Assembly: GCA_946800325.1 (NCBI GenBank)
Contig: OX326959.1
Coordinates: 25,427,447 to 25,491,446 of the forward strand
Direction: 5' to 3'
Source of the DNA: Luzula sylvatica
Lineage: Eukaryota > Streptophyta > Magnoliopsida > Poales > Juncaceae
DNA length: 64,000 nt
The notes under the pieces were generated by a model. It ran no database searches. It saw only the letters and a list, made by a program, of their open reading frames with translations, and was not told where the DNA came from. Below, one piece after another: positions 24,422-36,400 of this stretch; the stretch's first letter is position 1, and every line of letters begins with the position of its first letter. A program made the position numbers and the translations under genes.

Positions 24422-26106
24422 TAATTAAGGTCGGTTTGGTGATGAATTAAGTATAATTGAACACAGAAAACAAGAAGTAGAGAAGTTTATAATGAAGTCG
24501 TAATTAGTTGTTTAATTGGAGAAGAAGAGAAGGCTCCACTCATATCACACAACAACAATTAAAGCCTACTTGTTGCTTTGTCTCTTCCCTCTTCAGGCCA
24601 TGTGTTCTTCAATTCTATATTTTCTTTATTTGAACCACATTTGAAATCAAATCTCAAAATTCTAATTAGTTAACAAACATTATTGATGTATTTTTTTTTG
24701 TATGTATGTTGTAGTTTTTATAAGTTCGATATATCAGTGATAATTAAGATGCATATACAAAGATATAAAATTAAATAAGAAATATACAAGATATAATAAA
24801 CAAATAAAAACACACATATTAAATCCATTTTTCCACGAATTTATAAAAAAAGAAATCATATTTAAATGTAAAATAAAAGAACTGGACATATATAAAAGTT
24901 GTAATTGAAATAAACATCACTTAGACGACGAAGAGAAATGATTTTACACGTCAAACACATGCCAGATATCTTGGGCTGTCCGGCCCGATCTCCCGCAACG
25001 CAAGGATGCAGTCCTAATACACATCCATTTTACCTTTATTTTTTAGATTTTTTCAAATGCATCGTGTATACATTTTTGTATGTACCGTATACATTTTATA
25101 TGTATAATATATTTTTTTAAATATAATACGTGTTATACATTTTCATATTTTATGATATATATTTTTATTTTATTTTTTTAGGTATGTCATATACTTTATA
25201 GATGTATAATATACATTTATCTTTTGTATCTTTAGATATAACATATATATTTTTAGATGTATCATATATTTTTGAATGCATGATATACATCATTTTTAAA
25301 TAAAATACATGTTATATATTTTTATATGTGTGTTTATATGTTTTATACTTTTTAAATGTACAATAAATATATTTTATATACAATACATGCATGATATACA
25401 TTTTTTTTAGATATATCATATGTTTTTTTACATGAGCAATATTTTATATAAATTTTTACTAAATGTATAATTTTGGTATCAACATTTTCTTTTATCGGCG
25501 TACGGCAAGCGGTCAAAATGACTAAAAAAACTATCGCGTGTCGTGTTAGAGTGAATCTGTGGCGGACCGGCGTGGGAAATACAAATACATTTCTCATTGA
25601 AAAACATTCTGCCTCAAACAAAAAATTAGGCAACATAATGAAGATAATACGTACAAGTAGGTGGAACCATTATAAAATATTGTCTTCATTGTGCTCCTAC
25701 TTGCATTGCATATCTTCTTCTCCATTCATGTGAGCCTTGCTGTTTTTTTAGGGTTGTTGAGCTTTTGTGTCACCTTATTTGTTTTATGTACTATGCAAAT
25801 CCTCAAAATTTTATAATTTTATAATTAAAAACATAAGTGCCAAGGAATAACTAGTGAATAGAGTTAGTCTTGTTGGGTCCATATAATTTAATTGTATATC
25901 GAATGACAAAAAAACATTGTGTTTTCCAGAGATTATATCAAAAATGTCCTCATAAGAGATAGACAAAAAGATGAGAACATGATACATACCCAGGTCCCAC
26001 TTCTAGGTATCCATTTAACAATGTCATACTCATTATGTGTCAATAAATTTAACTTCTAACTATATAAAAAATCCCTTAATTAGAAACAAAACAAAAACTA
26101 TAAAAT
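24422..26106. other. Intergenic, low-complexity AT-rich
   Basis: From about 25,060 to 25,450 it consists of diverged ATGTATCATATATTTT-type repeats. Short frames are artefacts of composition. No gene is seen. Confidence 0.5.
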
Positions 26107-26126
26107 AATAATTCCATATATATATA

Positions 26127-26263
26127 TCAATGGTCTCATGGCCTAGTGGTGAGGTGCTTAGCACAAGATATCATAAATCATGAGTTCGAGTCTTGTTGGT
26201 ATTATTAATAAAAATATGAAACCAAATATATCCACGATTCGTGGATTAGATTTATTTCAAAAA
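26127..26263 (+). mobile_element. tRNA-derived SINE
   Basis: The head has a tRNA-like A box (TGGCCTAGTGG, about 26,139) and B box (GAGTTCGAGTC, about 26,182) at the spacing expected of a Pol III promoter, followed by a tRNA-unrelated body ending in an A-rich tail. A 20-bp direct repeat flanks it at 26107-26126 and 26264-26283, the hallmark of LINE-mediated retroposition. It is not called as a functional tRNA because the 3-prime acceptor strand does not pair. Confidence 0.8.
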
Positions 26264-26283
26264 AATAATTCCATATATATATA

Positions 26284-27103
26284 AACTGACTTCATTTTTC
26301 TACTTTACAAATTGAAATTGCAAATCATTCATAAAATATGTTTTTAATAAATTTCTATTTAATGTCATGTGTTGTGGGGATTTATCGAATGAGAAATTGA
26401 ATATATTGTGCGGGCTAATATACCGTCCACCAAACAAGAGGGCCAAACTAATTTAATATCTTATGCACATGTTAATTAGTATATTAAATGATATAGTTAT
26501 ATAAACATATATTACCTAATTAATCAATTAATTATACAAAGCCTTCAATTTCTCACCCAATTCGCTAATTTGCAGCATGAATTCAATGAGGAAACTCTTT
26601 TTATCACAATTGGGCTTGTTCGGCAATACAAGGAATAAAGGAATAAAGAAATAGGAAATAGTTTTTATTCAACTATATTCCAATATCGTTCGGTGATATT
26701 AATGGAATAAGATTATTGATTTACAAGATATAAATAATAATTAATGACCAAATTATCTTTATTCATAATTTAACAAATTAATAAACATAAAACAAATATC
26801 ATAATAATAAAATAAAAATGAGTTATTTTAATTAATTAAAACAAGTAACATGATAATAAAAAAAATAACTATTCAATTTCTAGCCTTCATGTTCTTTTCG
26901 ACCCCTCCTTACTTATGATATGTTTGTAAATTTTCTACGACTTTGTCAATAGATTCATTCTTTGACCTTGTTATTTTCATCTTGTTCGACGGGAACGGGA
27001 ATATGAAGGATTAAGCTATTTATTCATCTAATCCTTGCTATTTTCATCAATAGTTTTAGAGAGCAAAAAATGAATATTCATGTACCAAATTCTTATCAGC
27101 GCA
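26284..27103. other. Intergenic, no gene seen
   Basis: AT-rich. A GGCTTGTTCGGCAATACAAGG motif near 26,625 resembles the end of a Tourist/Harbinger-type MITE, but I found no clear partner end. The last 40 bases resemble 28,945-28,985 on the far side of the LTR element, suggesting an older local duplication. Confidence 0.4.
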
Positions 27104-27108
27104 AAATT

Positions 27109-27525
27109 GTCATGACCCAAGGACTTTTAGGTAAATAAAATAATCTTTGGGGTTTATTTGCAAATTGAATAATACAAGGGGTTTATTTGCAAATTGAATA
27201 ATACAAGGGTTTGAGTGTGAATGTACCATCTTCTGATTAGTTAGTGATCTAACGGCTTTTGTCGTTTAGTAAAGGATATTCTATAAGTAGGTATGTTCTG
27301 AAGATGTATGAATCATGATTGTAATAACGTGTGTGTGTCAGGTGTGTTGGTGTGTGAGTGAGCGAGTGAGTGTAAGGCTCTTGACCTGTGTGTTTAACCA
27401 GTCAGAGTTGTAACTTCTCGTTTTTCTCCCAAATTGAATCCAATTTCTATCTCTATCGATCAAATTGAGTGTTGTGATTGCAATTCTTGCAAGTCTTGAA
27501 TCCAATTCGTGCTCAGGACTTGTCA
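27109..27525 (+). repeat. 5-prime LTR of the element at 27109-28906
   Basis: 417 bp. It has a tandem duplication of a 28-29-bp unit (GGGTTTATTTGCAAATTG...) near 27,150-27,210 that is single in the other LTR. Confidence 0.92.
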
Positions 27526-27577
27526 ATTGGTATCAGAGCTAGCTCGTTCCGAGCTTCTCAAGGCGCGATCACCATTA

Positions 27578-28483
27578 ATGGCGAAGAAAATGACTCCAGA
27601 GGCGGATGATATTCGTCGTCTTGATGGAGAGATGATGCAAACGCGAAAAGAGATGACGGATCTCCGTTTGTATTGCGAAGGCATGAAATCTAGCTATGAC
27701 GAGCGATTTCAAAAACTTCGTGATATGATGGCTCAACTCATGAAGAAGATGAACTCCTTCGATCCACCTGAAGGTTCTGACTCCCTCAGAGCAACAGATC
27801 GAGCTCGAGAAACCGGAAAGAAAACGATGGATGAAGAGCGGGAGTCGAGTAGAGATCAGGCCTATCCAGATCGTGGAGTGGATGATGAATACGAGTGTAG
27901 AGAAGATCGTAGAAAGAGATCGATCGATGACGAGGAAGAAGCTGGTGAGATAGCTCATTGCGGGCAGGATGAAAGCAAAATGGTGATGAAGGTGGAGTTG
28001 AAATCCCGGTCTGAGGAGAAACCGAGAATGCTAATCGAGGAGGTAAAAAGTCGGGAAGGCATTTCTGAGTTATCAATTACCCAGGATCCAAAAACTGGGA
28101 ACATATATTCCGGTTATGATCAAAGTCAGGACTCTAAAATAGAGAATCTAAACTCTGATTTCAAGCTTTCCAGAGCTGAGACTTGGGTTCTCAGTTATCA
28201 GAGGAAGCCGGATCTGGGATCTAGAGAAAATGAAGGATGGTTAGAAGGAAATCCAGAACGGGTTATCGGATCCGGACTCACAGAAGCGGGTCTGCAGGGG
28301 GTTTTAAAGGAATTCGATATGATCTTCGACGAGTCACATTCTCGCTCCTCTTGTCATGAATTTTATGATCGGAGACACATGGAAACGGTGATTGAGTATC
28401 GCTTTCAACTCGAGAGTTTGACGGGGTTAATGTTACGGAGATTGAAGGAGCTCCGAGAATCGATATCTCACCGAGTTATATGA
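27578..28483 (+). CDS. Gag-like/chimeric protein of the LTR element, 301 aa
   Basis: Starts MAKKMTPEADDIRRLDGEM, 39 bases after the PBS. The N-terminal about 70 residues are heptad-like and charged (probably coiled coil), as at the start of many plant Gypsy gag proteins. The middle is highly charged low complexity. Near the C-terminus, GVLKEFDMIFDESHSRSS resembles the segment just before Gypsy reverse transcriptase (a leaf of the form LLxEFxDxFxEPxxLPP). I infer an internal deletion derivative that joined gag to the start of RT, losing the zinc knuckle, protease and most of pol. The frame is intact, with no stop. Function in packaging is possible but unproven. Confidence 0.7.
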   Translation: MAKKMTPEADDIRRLDGEMMQTRKEMTDLRLYCEGMKSSYDERFQKLRDMMAQLMKKMNSFDPPEGSDSLRATDRARETGKKTMDEERESSRDQAYPDRGVDDEYECREDRRKRSIDDEEEAGEIAHCGQDESKMVMKVELKSRSEEKPRMLIEEVKSREGISELSITQDPKTGNIYSGYDQSQDSKIENLNSDFKLSRAETWVLSYQRKPDLGSRENEGWLEGNPERVIGSGLTEAGLQGVLKEFDMIFDESHSRSSCHEFYDRRHMETVIEYRFQLESLTGLMLRRLKELRESISHRVI

Positions 28484-28519
28484 AAAACCTTGAGACAAGG
28501 TTTTAAATGGAGAGGGTAT

Positions 28520-28906
28520 TGTCATGACCCAAGGACTTTTAGGTAAATAAAATAATCTTTGGGGTTTATTTGCAAATTGAATAATACAAGGGTTTGAGTG
28601 TGAATGTACCATCTTCTGATTAGTTAGTGATCTAACGGCTTTTGTCGTTTAGTAAAGGATATTCTATAAGTAGGTATGTTCTGAAGATGTATGAATCATG
28701 ATTGTAATAACGTGTGTGTCAGGTGTGTTGGTGTGTGAGTGAGCGAGTGAGTGTAAGGCTCTTGACCTGTGTGTTTAACCAGTCAGAGTTGTAACTTCTC
28801 GTTTTTCTCCCAAATTGAATCCAATTTCTATCTCTATCGATCAAATTGAGTGTTGTGATTGCAATTCTTGCAAGTCTTGAATCCAATTCGTGCTCAGGAC
28901 TTGTCA
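28520..28906 (+). repeat. 3-prime LTR of the element at 27109-28906
   Basis: 387 bp, otherwise apparently identical to LTR1 by eye. Confidence 0.92.
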
Positions 28907-29147
28907 AAAATTTACCCAAAACATCACCAAAAAGACTTCTAGAAAAAAAAAATGGATAATTCATGTACCGAACTCTTATCACAATAATTCAAATTGCAAG
29001 TAGAAAATTGATGTCAAAAATCACACGTCTTCAATCAATGCAAAATGCAAATAATAGAAAACAAATTGCAAGTAGCTAAATTGATACAATTAGAGAAAAC
29101 TAGGGTTAGGTCCAAACTCTCTCTTATTTTATTTTCAGTTATACTCT

Positions 29148-31441
29148 TCACTTTGTAGCTGCACTTGCTGCACTCAGATCCACTGTCAAGTCAACCTCCT
29201 GCATTTTCAATCAAAGTAAACAAAAATTAAAATAAAATGATATATTGCTATTTTATATTTAAAACCATGAAATATTACCTTGCCGGTTATCTTGCGATAC
29301 ATCTCAAGCACATCCGAAACAGTAGACTCGAAATGTGTGGTCGCGTCGTAACTCTGCAATCACCAAAAACAAAATATAAAATATAGAAACAAATATTATG
29401 ATGTAAAAATAATAAAATTTGATAGAAACGTACTGTGGACACGAAGCAATTGTCCTCGAGCGAATCGTTAACGGGTTCGTAACGGTCATAAATATCAAAG
29501 AAAGTCTCGTCAACGGGTCCCAAAAGGTCCATACCGGGTTTCAATTCTGTTTCGGCGTTATCCGTTTCGGCCTCGGTGGAAACAAATGCAATGTATCTCC
29601 CTTTCGGCGCAACGTTATGTGCATAAGAACAACAAAAAACATACCTACATTTAATGAGTAGCAATTAGTACGATACATTATGGTAAACGAATATAATAAG
29701 AGTGGTAATTAAAAATAATGAAATATACATGTCTGAATTTCGGCCAAGTTGTTTTTGAGGAAGAATAATTTGAACAGAGTGAGAATCATTTGTATCTGGT
29801 ATCGGATGGCTCATGATACATATCGCACGTGCAACTTTTCCAACTTTCTTCACCTGATCGATTGAAATTTCAAATTTGTGTTTAAATTATGAAACGAAAT
29901 CAGAAATTTTGAATTTGAATGGAATATAAATTATATAATACCTTGCTAGGCAAATAAGAAGGATCACAAACTATCTTTTTCCCTTTTGCAGTTTCGCCTT
30001 CAGAACTCACTCCATAGGCTTTTCCATTCTCGTCAAATTCAACCTAATTAATAATAAGTTAAATAAATATATTTCATGAAATTAAGTAATGTGTATATTT
30101 ATACATTACCTTGCATTCTGGCTTGTTAAGCATGTAGGTACCTCCATAAACAGCACTTAGACGAGCAAATGCCTATTTTGTATTTTATATTTTAAATCAA
30201 TTAGTTAAATTATACGAAATAAAATTATTTCCTGAATAATAACCTGAGGTAGTTCGCCCAATCCATATAAAGGATATATGTAAGGAGATCCACCTTGAAA
30301 CCGCGCCAAAGAGTCGGCATAAAGCTAATTAAAAAAATATAAATTATTATATTAATTTATCCAAAAAGTAAAATTAAAAGAAAATCGTACTTTCATGCGC
30401 CTAATCGTGTCAATAGCAGGTTTATCGAGATAATTATCGTCTCTTTGAAGCGCAATTGCATGCCCAATAAACTCCACGGTGGTTTCATCTAATCCATATT
30501 TTCTGAAAAAAATAAATACCGCAAAAATTATGCATGTAAATAATGAAAAACATTTTTTTAGCAAAAATAGGATATATACGAAATGACTTCTCGAGCAGTG
30601 ACTTTGTTTAGATCGAGACCCTCGTGAGATTTGGGATCGTTTTCTTCATAATCTTGGACGTAAATGAAAAATTTCCTCGCGCGACGTTTTTCAAAAAGGC
30701 CCATCAAAGTTGACGTCAGTGCTTCCACGTCCGTTGCTGGCACTTTGTAAATCTAAATGAGGATTTAATTTGATATTAGTAACAAAAATGAGGTTGAAAG
30801 TGAGAAAAAAAAATATATACCTTTCGAGTTTGGTAAACAAAGCTACCATCAACAGCTTTGAAACTCAAATATTTCGTCACGTTCGTGTGAATTAAAACTC
30901 GAACCAATGCTCCATTTGCCATCATGAACTGAGAAATTAAAATAAAATAAATCATTATTGCATAAATTGTAAATTCAAAACCAAATTGTGAAAAAACTGC
31001 AATTTTTTTGTTGTGAAAATACCTTTGGAACCATGTCAACATTGTACTCTTTGATTGGGCCCAAATTCTCTGGTGGCTTATCATTGCCCTTGCATCTCTT
31101 CCATAACTATATTTATATACGAATTTACAAAAAAATTAATGAAAATTTTGAATTATATAGCAGCGATTATGTGCCAAGAATGCATTAAAGTATAAATCAA
31201 GAAATTACTTGGAGAAGATTGAGGGACGAGGATTCACCACCGTAATAATCATTTCGATCCATATGCAACACCTATTTCAAATTTTCAAATCAAGAAATCA
31301 AAATTTCGAAAATTCAAGCAGGAACATTTCGTTAAATTATGAAAAAGATTGTACCTTGAGACCATCTACGGAGAGTAGGCCACTCAAGATGCATTCTTTG
31401 AGACCGGTACCAAGAACTATCACATCGTACTCTTGATCCAT
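29148..31441 (-). CDS. GDI: Rab GDP dissociation inhibitor, 444 aa, 13 exons
   Basis: Extracts GDP-bound prenylated Rab GTPases from membranes and recycles them in the cytosol. Exons in coding order: 31355-31441, 31209-31271, 31023-31106, 30821-30928, 30580-30752, 30391-30502, 30244-30324, 30110-30172, 29942-30043, 29729-29853, 29434-29644, 29279-29353, 29148-29198. All joins have GT-AG borders and keep frame, giving 444 residues, the family's usual length. The start [20 protein letters not shown] contains the conserved GDI/REP FAD-like fold motif; [14 protein letters not shown] follows at residues 33-46. The RRMK region and the [17 protein letters not shown] block are typical of GDI, and the protein lacks the REP insertions. 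It appears intact. A head-to-head arrangement with VPS2 shares a 426-bp upstream region. Confidence 0.97.
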
Positions 31442-31867
31442 TTTTCTTCAAATTTAAGCTCTTATTTCTTTTTTGACTCAAAATGAAATTTGTTTAGATT
31501 CTAATCCGGTTATAGAGATATATATAGCTGAGTTTACTGAAGAAAGATTTTTTTTCTAATTTTGGGTAAAAAAAACAATGGCAATTGAACACGGGATTTA
31601 CAATCCCGGGCCAAATCAACCCGATAGTACAATTCCGGATTTTTTTACTTTGAAATCTGGGATTTGAAATACCGTATTATGTGATTCTAGGATTCAGAAA
31701 CCGCGTCATTGAGAAAGTCAAGGTAATTGGGCTAAGCAAGGTCGTGTTAAAGAATACGAAAACTCAGTGGAGAATTGAAGCAATTTCTCTTCAAATTTCA
31801 AAAAGTTCAAGGCTTGGAAATTTAATTTGATTGATTGATTGTGAATTTTCGATTGTTGGTTGTGAAG
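31442..31867. promoter_or_regulatory. Divergent promoter between GDI and VPS2
   Basis: 426 bp separate the two start codons. On the GDI side a TATATATA run (about 31,518-31,526) lies about 80 bases upstream of its ATG. No clear TATA element was found for VPS2. Short inverted GGGATTT/AAATCCC words occur near 31,590-31,670. Shared regulation is an inference from geometry only. Confidence 0.5.
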
Positions 31868-32921
31868 ATGAGTTTCATATTTGGAAAGAAGAAGAGTCCC
31901 GCAGGTATACTAATTTCTATGTTTTTTTCTTCAATTTCGTCAATTAAGTTGAAATTTAATCAATTTTGGAAAATGAAATTTACTCAAGTGATCTTCTTTA
32001 CTAACGAATTACGGTAAAATTGGTAGAGTTATTGCGGGAGAACAAGAGAATGCTAGACAGATCAATAAGAGACATTGATAGAGAAAGACAAGCACTTCAG
32101 ACACAAGAGAAGAAGCTCATCGTAGAAATCAAGAAACTCGCTAAGCAAGGCCAGATGGTAACTTCAATTTTCGTGATTCATCAACAAATCGAGCCAATTT
32201 TGGTTCGATTTCGATTTCGTGTTCTTATATTTTTCGGGTTGATTCTTACAGGGAGCAGTGAAAGTAATGGCGAAAGATTTAATTCGCACGAGGCATCAAA
32301 TCACCAAATTCTACGGCCTTAAATCCCAACTCCAAGGCGTATCTCTTCGCATCCAGGTAAACTCTTCTCCGATCAACTGGAGATCTCCAGTTCTAAAATC
32401 TCTGACAAGTTCTTCTTCTCTCTGATTCGCAGACTCTGAAATCGACGCAAGCAATGGGGGAGGCAATGAAGGGGGTGACGAAAGCGATGGGCCAAATGAA
32501 CAGACAAATGAATTTACCAGCATTGACGAAAATAATGCAGGAATTTCAGATGCAGAACGAACGAATGGAGATGACCAGTGAGGTCATGGGTGATGCGCTC
32601 GATGATGTCATGGAAGGTGACGACGAGGAGGAGGAGACCGAGGAACTCGTCAGCCAAGTCCTCGATGAAATCGGCATCGATATTAACAGCGAGGTATGTA
32701 GATTAATAATTAAATTAATTAATATTTGTTTACAAATTGGATAATTAATTAAGTAATTAATTGCATAAATGAAATAGTTGGTGGGGGCGCCATCGAGTAA
32801 TGTGGTGAAACAAACGGGAGTGGCGACACAGAAAGTCGCGCAGTCTGAGGGAACGAGCGAGGAGGGAGGAGGAATAGACGACGATTTGCAAGCCAGATTG
32901 GATAATTTGAGAAAAATGTGA
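31868..32921 (+). CDS. VPS2: ESCRT-III subunit VPS2 (CHMP2-type), 225 aa, 5 exons
   Basis: Acts with VPS24 in ESCRT-III polymers that shape and cut multivesicular-body necks, and recruits the VPS4 ATPase. Exons: 31868-31904, 32027-32157, 32252-32356, 32433-32693, 32778-32921; all GT-AG and in frame. The start MSFIFGKKKSPAELLRENKR is the conserved CHMP2 N-terminus. A basic helical half (alpha1-alpha2) is followed by an acidic half (VMEGDDEEEETEELV). The C-terminus DDLQARLDNLRKM matches the MIM1 motif bound by the VPS4 MIT domain. Length and composition (basic N, acidic C) fit the family. Nothing is broken. Confidence 0.96.
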
Positions 32922-33219
32922 TTTTTAAATATTTATGTATTTATTTATGCATATATTACTTTGATGGAAATTATGGAGATGTTATGGTTATGTTCATCGC
33001 TCCATTTTATTATATTTGTTGTATAGTATTGTTTTGAATTGGGGTATTTTGTGGCTTTGTTTGTTTGTATACTAATAATTCTCACAACTTTTGTTAAAAA
33101 TATTAATGTATTTTTTGTATGGCAAAGTGATTTTTAGGTTTGGATTTTGGAATAATATTTATTATTTTGTTATTTATTTCCTAATTGCAGTTCCTTTATA
33201 TTTGAAATTAAAAACAGAC

Positions 33220-33395
33220 AAAAATTTCTTATTTACCCTTCCAAAAAGTAAAAATATCAAATTTACCCTCCCAAGATGAACAACATAATATTTTATATTC
33301 CAAACATCGAACGGAAAACATAATGAAAATATCAATTTTGTGAGGGCACATATGATATTTTTAAGTTTTTTGGAAGGGTATATATGAAATTTCCC
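33220..33395. mobile_element. Small MITE related to 590-1252 and 48517-49118
   Basis: Left sequence AAATTTCTTATTTACCCTTC and right GGGTATATATGAAATTT are imperfect inverted repeats of about 50 bp, with the same TATTTACCC blocks as the longer relatives. No clean target duplication. It lies about 100 bp upstream of the HSP70-fusion ATG. Confidence 0.6.
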
Positions 33396-33497
33396 TTCAA
33401 TAAAATAATCCAACTGTTTGTCTGTTAAACCTTCGTTCATACATGAATGTATTTTCTGTTTTCTCCCATTGTCTCTCTACACCATCAAGTCTGACCA

Positions 33498-36400
33498 ATG
33501 GTGAAGGGCGAAAGAGATTGTTCTACGATCGCGATCGATCTCGGAACGTCCTCGACTCGCGCCGCCGTGTGTCGCAATGGTGTAGTAGAGAGCATCGCTA
33601 GTATTCCGTCTTACGTGGCGTTCACCAGTAACGGCGATGTACTCGTCGGAGAAGCTGCGATGAATCAGGCCGCTACTAATCCTTTGAATACCCTCTTCGG
33701 TGAGTGTTTATTGTTAAATTACTTGGGCATTTCTTCTTTTTCTACACAATTTCAAGTTTTTCAACTAAATTGTCTTCATGAATTCTATGAATTTTGACTA
33801 ATTATTGCATGAATTTCTTCAACAGATGCAAATCGTTTGATTGGGAGGCAGTATTCTGATCCATCAGTACAAACCAACTTGAAACTATGGCCATTTAAGA
33901 TCGTATCGGAGCAAAACAACAAACCAGTATTTTCGATCCAACAACACGGGGAAGAAAGGCAAATTTCGCCTCAAGAAATATGCGCCATGATCTTAATCCA
34001 CATCAAAGAATTAGCCGAATCTTATCTTGGTAATCTCATCACTAATGCAATAATCACCGTCCCAAATTACTTTAACCATTTACAAAAACAAGTAATTAAG
34101 GATGCGGGCTCGGCCGCAGGCCTATCCGTCAGACTGGCCAATAGTTCGATGGCAGCTGTCATGAATTACGGTTTCGAAAAATCATTTGATGGTCATGAAA
34201 TTGAATATCACATATTATTATTTGATCTCGGGGCAGGAACGTCAAATGTATCCGTGGTTAATATCAATAATGGTGTCTTTGATGTTAAATGTGTTACTGG
34301 AGATCTCCAGTTAGGCGGTGAGGATTTTGATAATCGAATGATTAATTATTGCTTAAACGAGTTCAAGAAGAAACATAAAATGGATTTAAGCGAGGACCCG
34401 CGAGCTATGAGTAGACTTAGAATTGCTTGTGAACGAGCGAAAATTAATCTTTCTAATAATTCTACTAATACGACCTCAATTGGTTTAATTTCCCTTCATA
34501 ACGGTGTCGATTTTCATTCAACAATTTCTAAATGCAAATTCGAGGAACTCAACATGGATCTCTTTCAAAAATGCATCGAATGTGTCGATCAATGCGTTAA
34601 AGAAAGCACGGTTAAATTTAATAATATTTCCAAAGTAATTTTATTAGGCGGCTCTACGAGAATCCCTAAATTGCAATATATACTTCAAAAATATTTCGAT
34701 AAAAAAGATATAATTAAGAGTATGAGTAACCGAGACGAGTCGGTTATTTCCGGAACCGCCGTTTTATCAGCCTTTTTAAATAACGACAATAACGAAAAAA
34801 TTCAAGATTTAATGGTTTTAAACGTGACCGCTTTTTCGTACGGGATCGAAATAGAGGGAGGTTTGATGGCTATATTGATTGGCAAAAATAAGAAAATTCC
34901 AAAGAAGAAAGAATTGGTTTTCGTGACGGACCACGATAACCAAAAACGTTTCTCGTTTAGAGTGTTCGAGGAGGATAGAGGACGAGTTAAAGACGATAAT
35001 TTTCTCGGAGAAGTCGAGCTTATCGGAATACCGCCTGCGCAGAAAGGGGTTCAGAAAATTCATGTTTGTTTCGATGTCGATGCGATGGGGACTTTAATTG
35101 TCTCCGCGGAGAATAAAGTTGGTAAAATAAAGAAAAAATTGGTTTTTAATATTAATAGTAGTGAGGTTGGAATTAATAATGGTAGTTACCATGAGGAGGA
35201 TGAATGTGTGAAGAGAGTTAATGAAGCGAAAGATTTGTTGGTTAATTATATTGAGGGCTTAAAAGAAAATATATCGAGAAATAAGGAAATTTCTTCGGAT
35301 GATAAACATAGAATCGAAGAAGCGATGAGTAACGCTGATTTGGTAAATTCGGAGGATTTTATAATAAAAATGGAAGAATTGAAGAGAATATACAAGGGAA
35401 TAATGGAAAAAGTATCGTTTGGTTCGAGATTCGCAATTGGGATAGATTTTGGTACAACTTATTCTTGTGTGGGTGTATGGATTAATGATAATGTCGAAAT
35501 TGTGTGTAACGAAGAAGGGAGTCGCATAACGCCTTCTTGTGTCGCTTTTAATGAAAATGAAAGACTAGTTGGAGATTTGGCTACGAACCAATCTTCTATG
35601 AACCCTACAAACTCTATTTTTGGTAAGCATATATTAATTAATATATTACCATGTATTTTATATTAAAATTGTGTATGAATATAGATTAATATCGAGCATT
35701 TTTTTTTTTCTGAATGTAGATATAAAACGATTAATTGGTAGATATTACTCGGACCCATCTATTCAAAACGACGTAAAATCATCATCATTAACAATCATAT
35801 CCGATTCAAATAAGAGACCCAATATTGTAATTCAATACAAAAACAAAGAAAAATATTTACTCCCCGAAGAAATTACTTCGATGATTTTCACAAAAATGAA
35901 AGAAATCTCCGAAATGCACATTGGGACCACAGTCGAAAATGCCGTCATAGCTCTTCCTTCTTATTTTAGCCATTGTCAAAGAAACGCTACGCGAAACGCT
36001 GCAAAAATAGCCGGTTTAAACGTAATTAGAATAATTAACGAACCAACCGCTGCGGCCATTGCATACCACTCGCAAAAATTATCCCCTCACGAGAGTTCAA
36101 TAGAGAAAAATATTTTCGTTTTCGACCTCGGAGGGGGATATTTAGATACATCTGTGATTAATATCGTGAACGGAGTGATTAAAGTGCGAGCCAGTTTCGG
36201 AAACAATAATCTTGGTGGAGACGAATTCGACGACAACATGGTTGCTCATTTCGTTGAGGAGTTCAAGAGGAAGGAAGGAAAGGAGGAGATCTTGAGTAAT
36301 TTTAGAGCGATGAGAAAGTTGAGAAATGCATGTGAGAAGGCGAAGAGAGTTTTATCGACGGTGTCGAGAACTACGATCGAAATCGATGCTTTGTTCGACG

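Larger units (their letters stand above)
27109..28906 (+). mobile_element. Young non-autonomous LTR retrotransposon
   Basis: LTR1 is 27109-27525 and LTR2 is 28520-28906; both start TGTCATGACCC and end GACTTGTCA. The target duplication AAAAT is exact (27104-27108 and 28907-28911). The initiator-tRNA PBS TGGTATCAGAGC is at 27528-27539, and a polypurine tract GGAGAGGGTA precedes LTR2. By eye the LTRs differ only by a duplicated 28-29-bp segment and one GT-repeat step in LTR1, so the insertion is recent. The internal region is under 1 kb and encodes a single 301-codon frame. Integrase and RNase H are absent, so mobilisation would need enzymes from another element. Confidence 0.93.

Noticed and set aside
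26131..26210. A functional tRNA gene
   Set aside because: A and B boxes are present, but the acceptor stem cannot pair; the 20-bp duplication and A-rich tail show a SINE.
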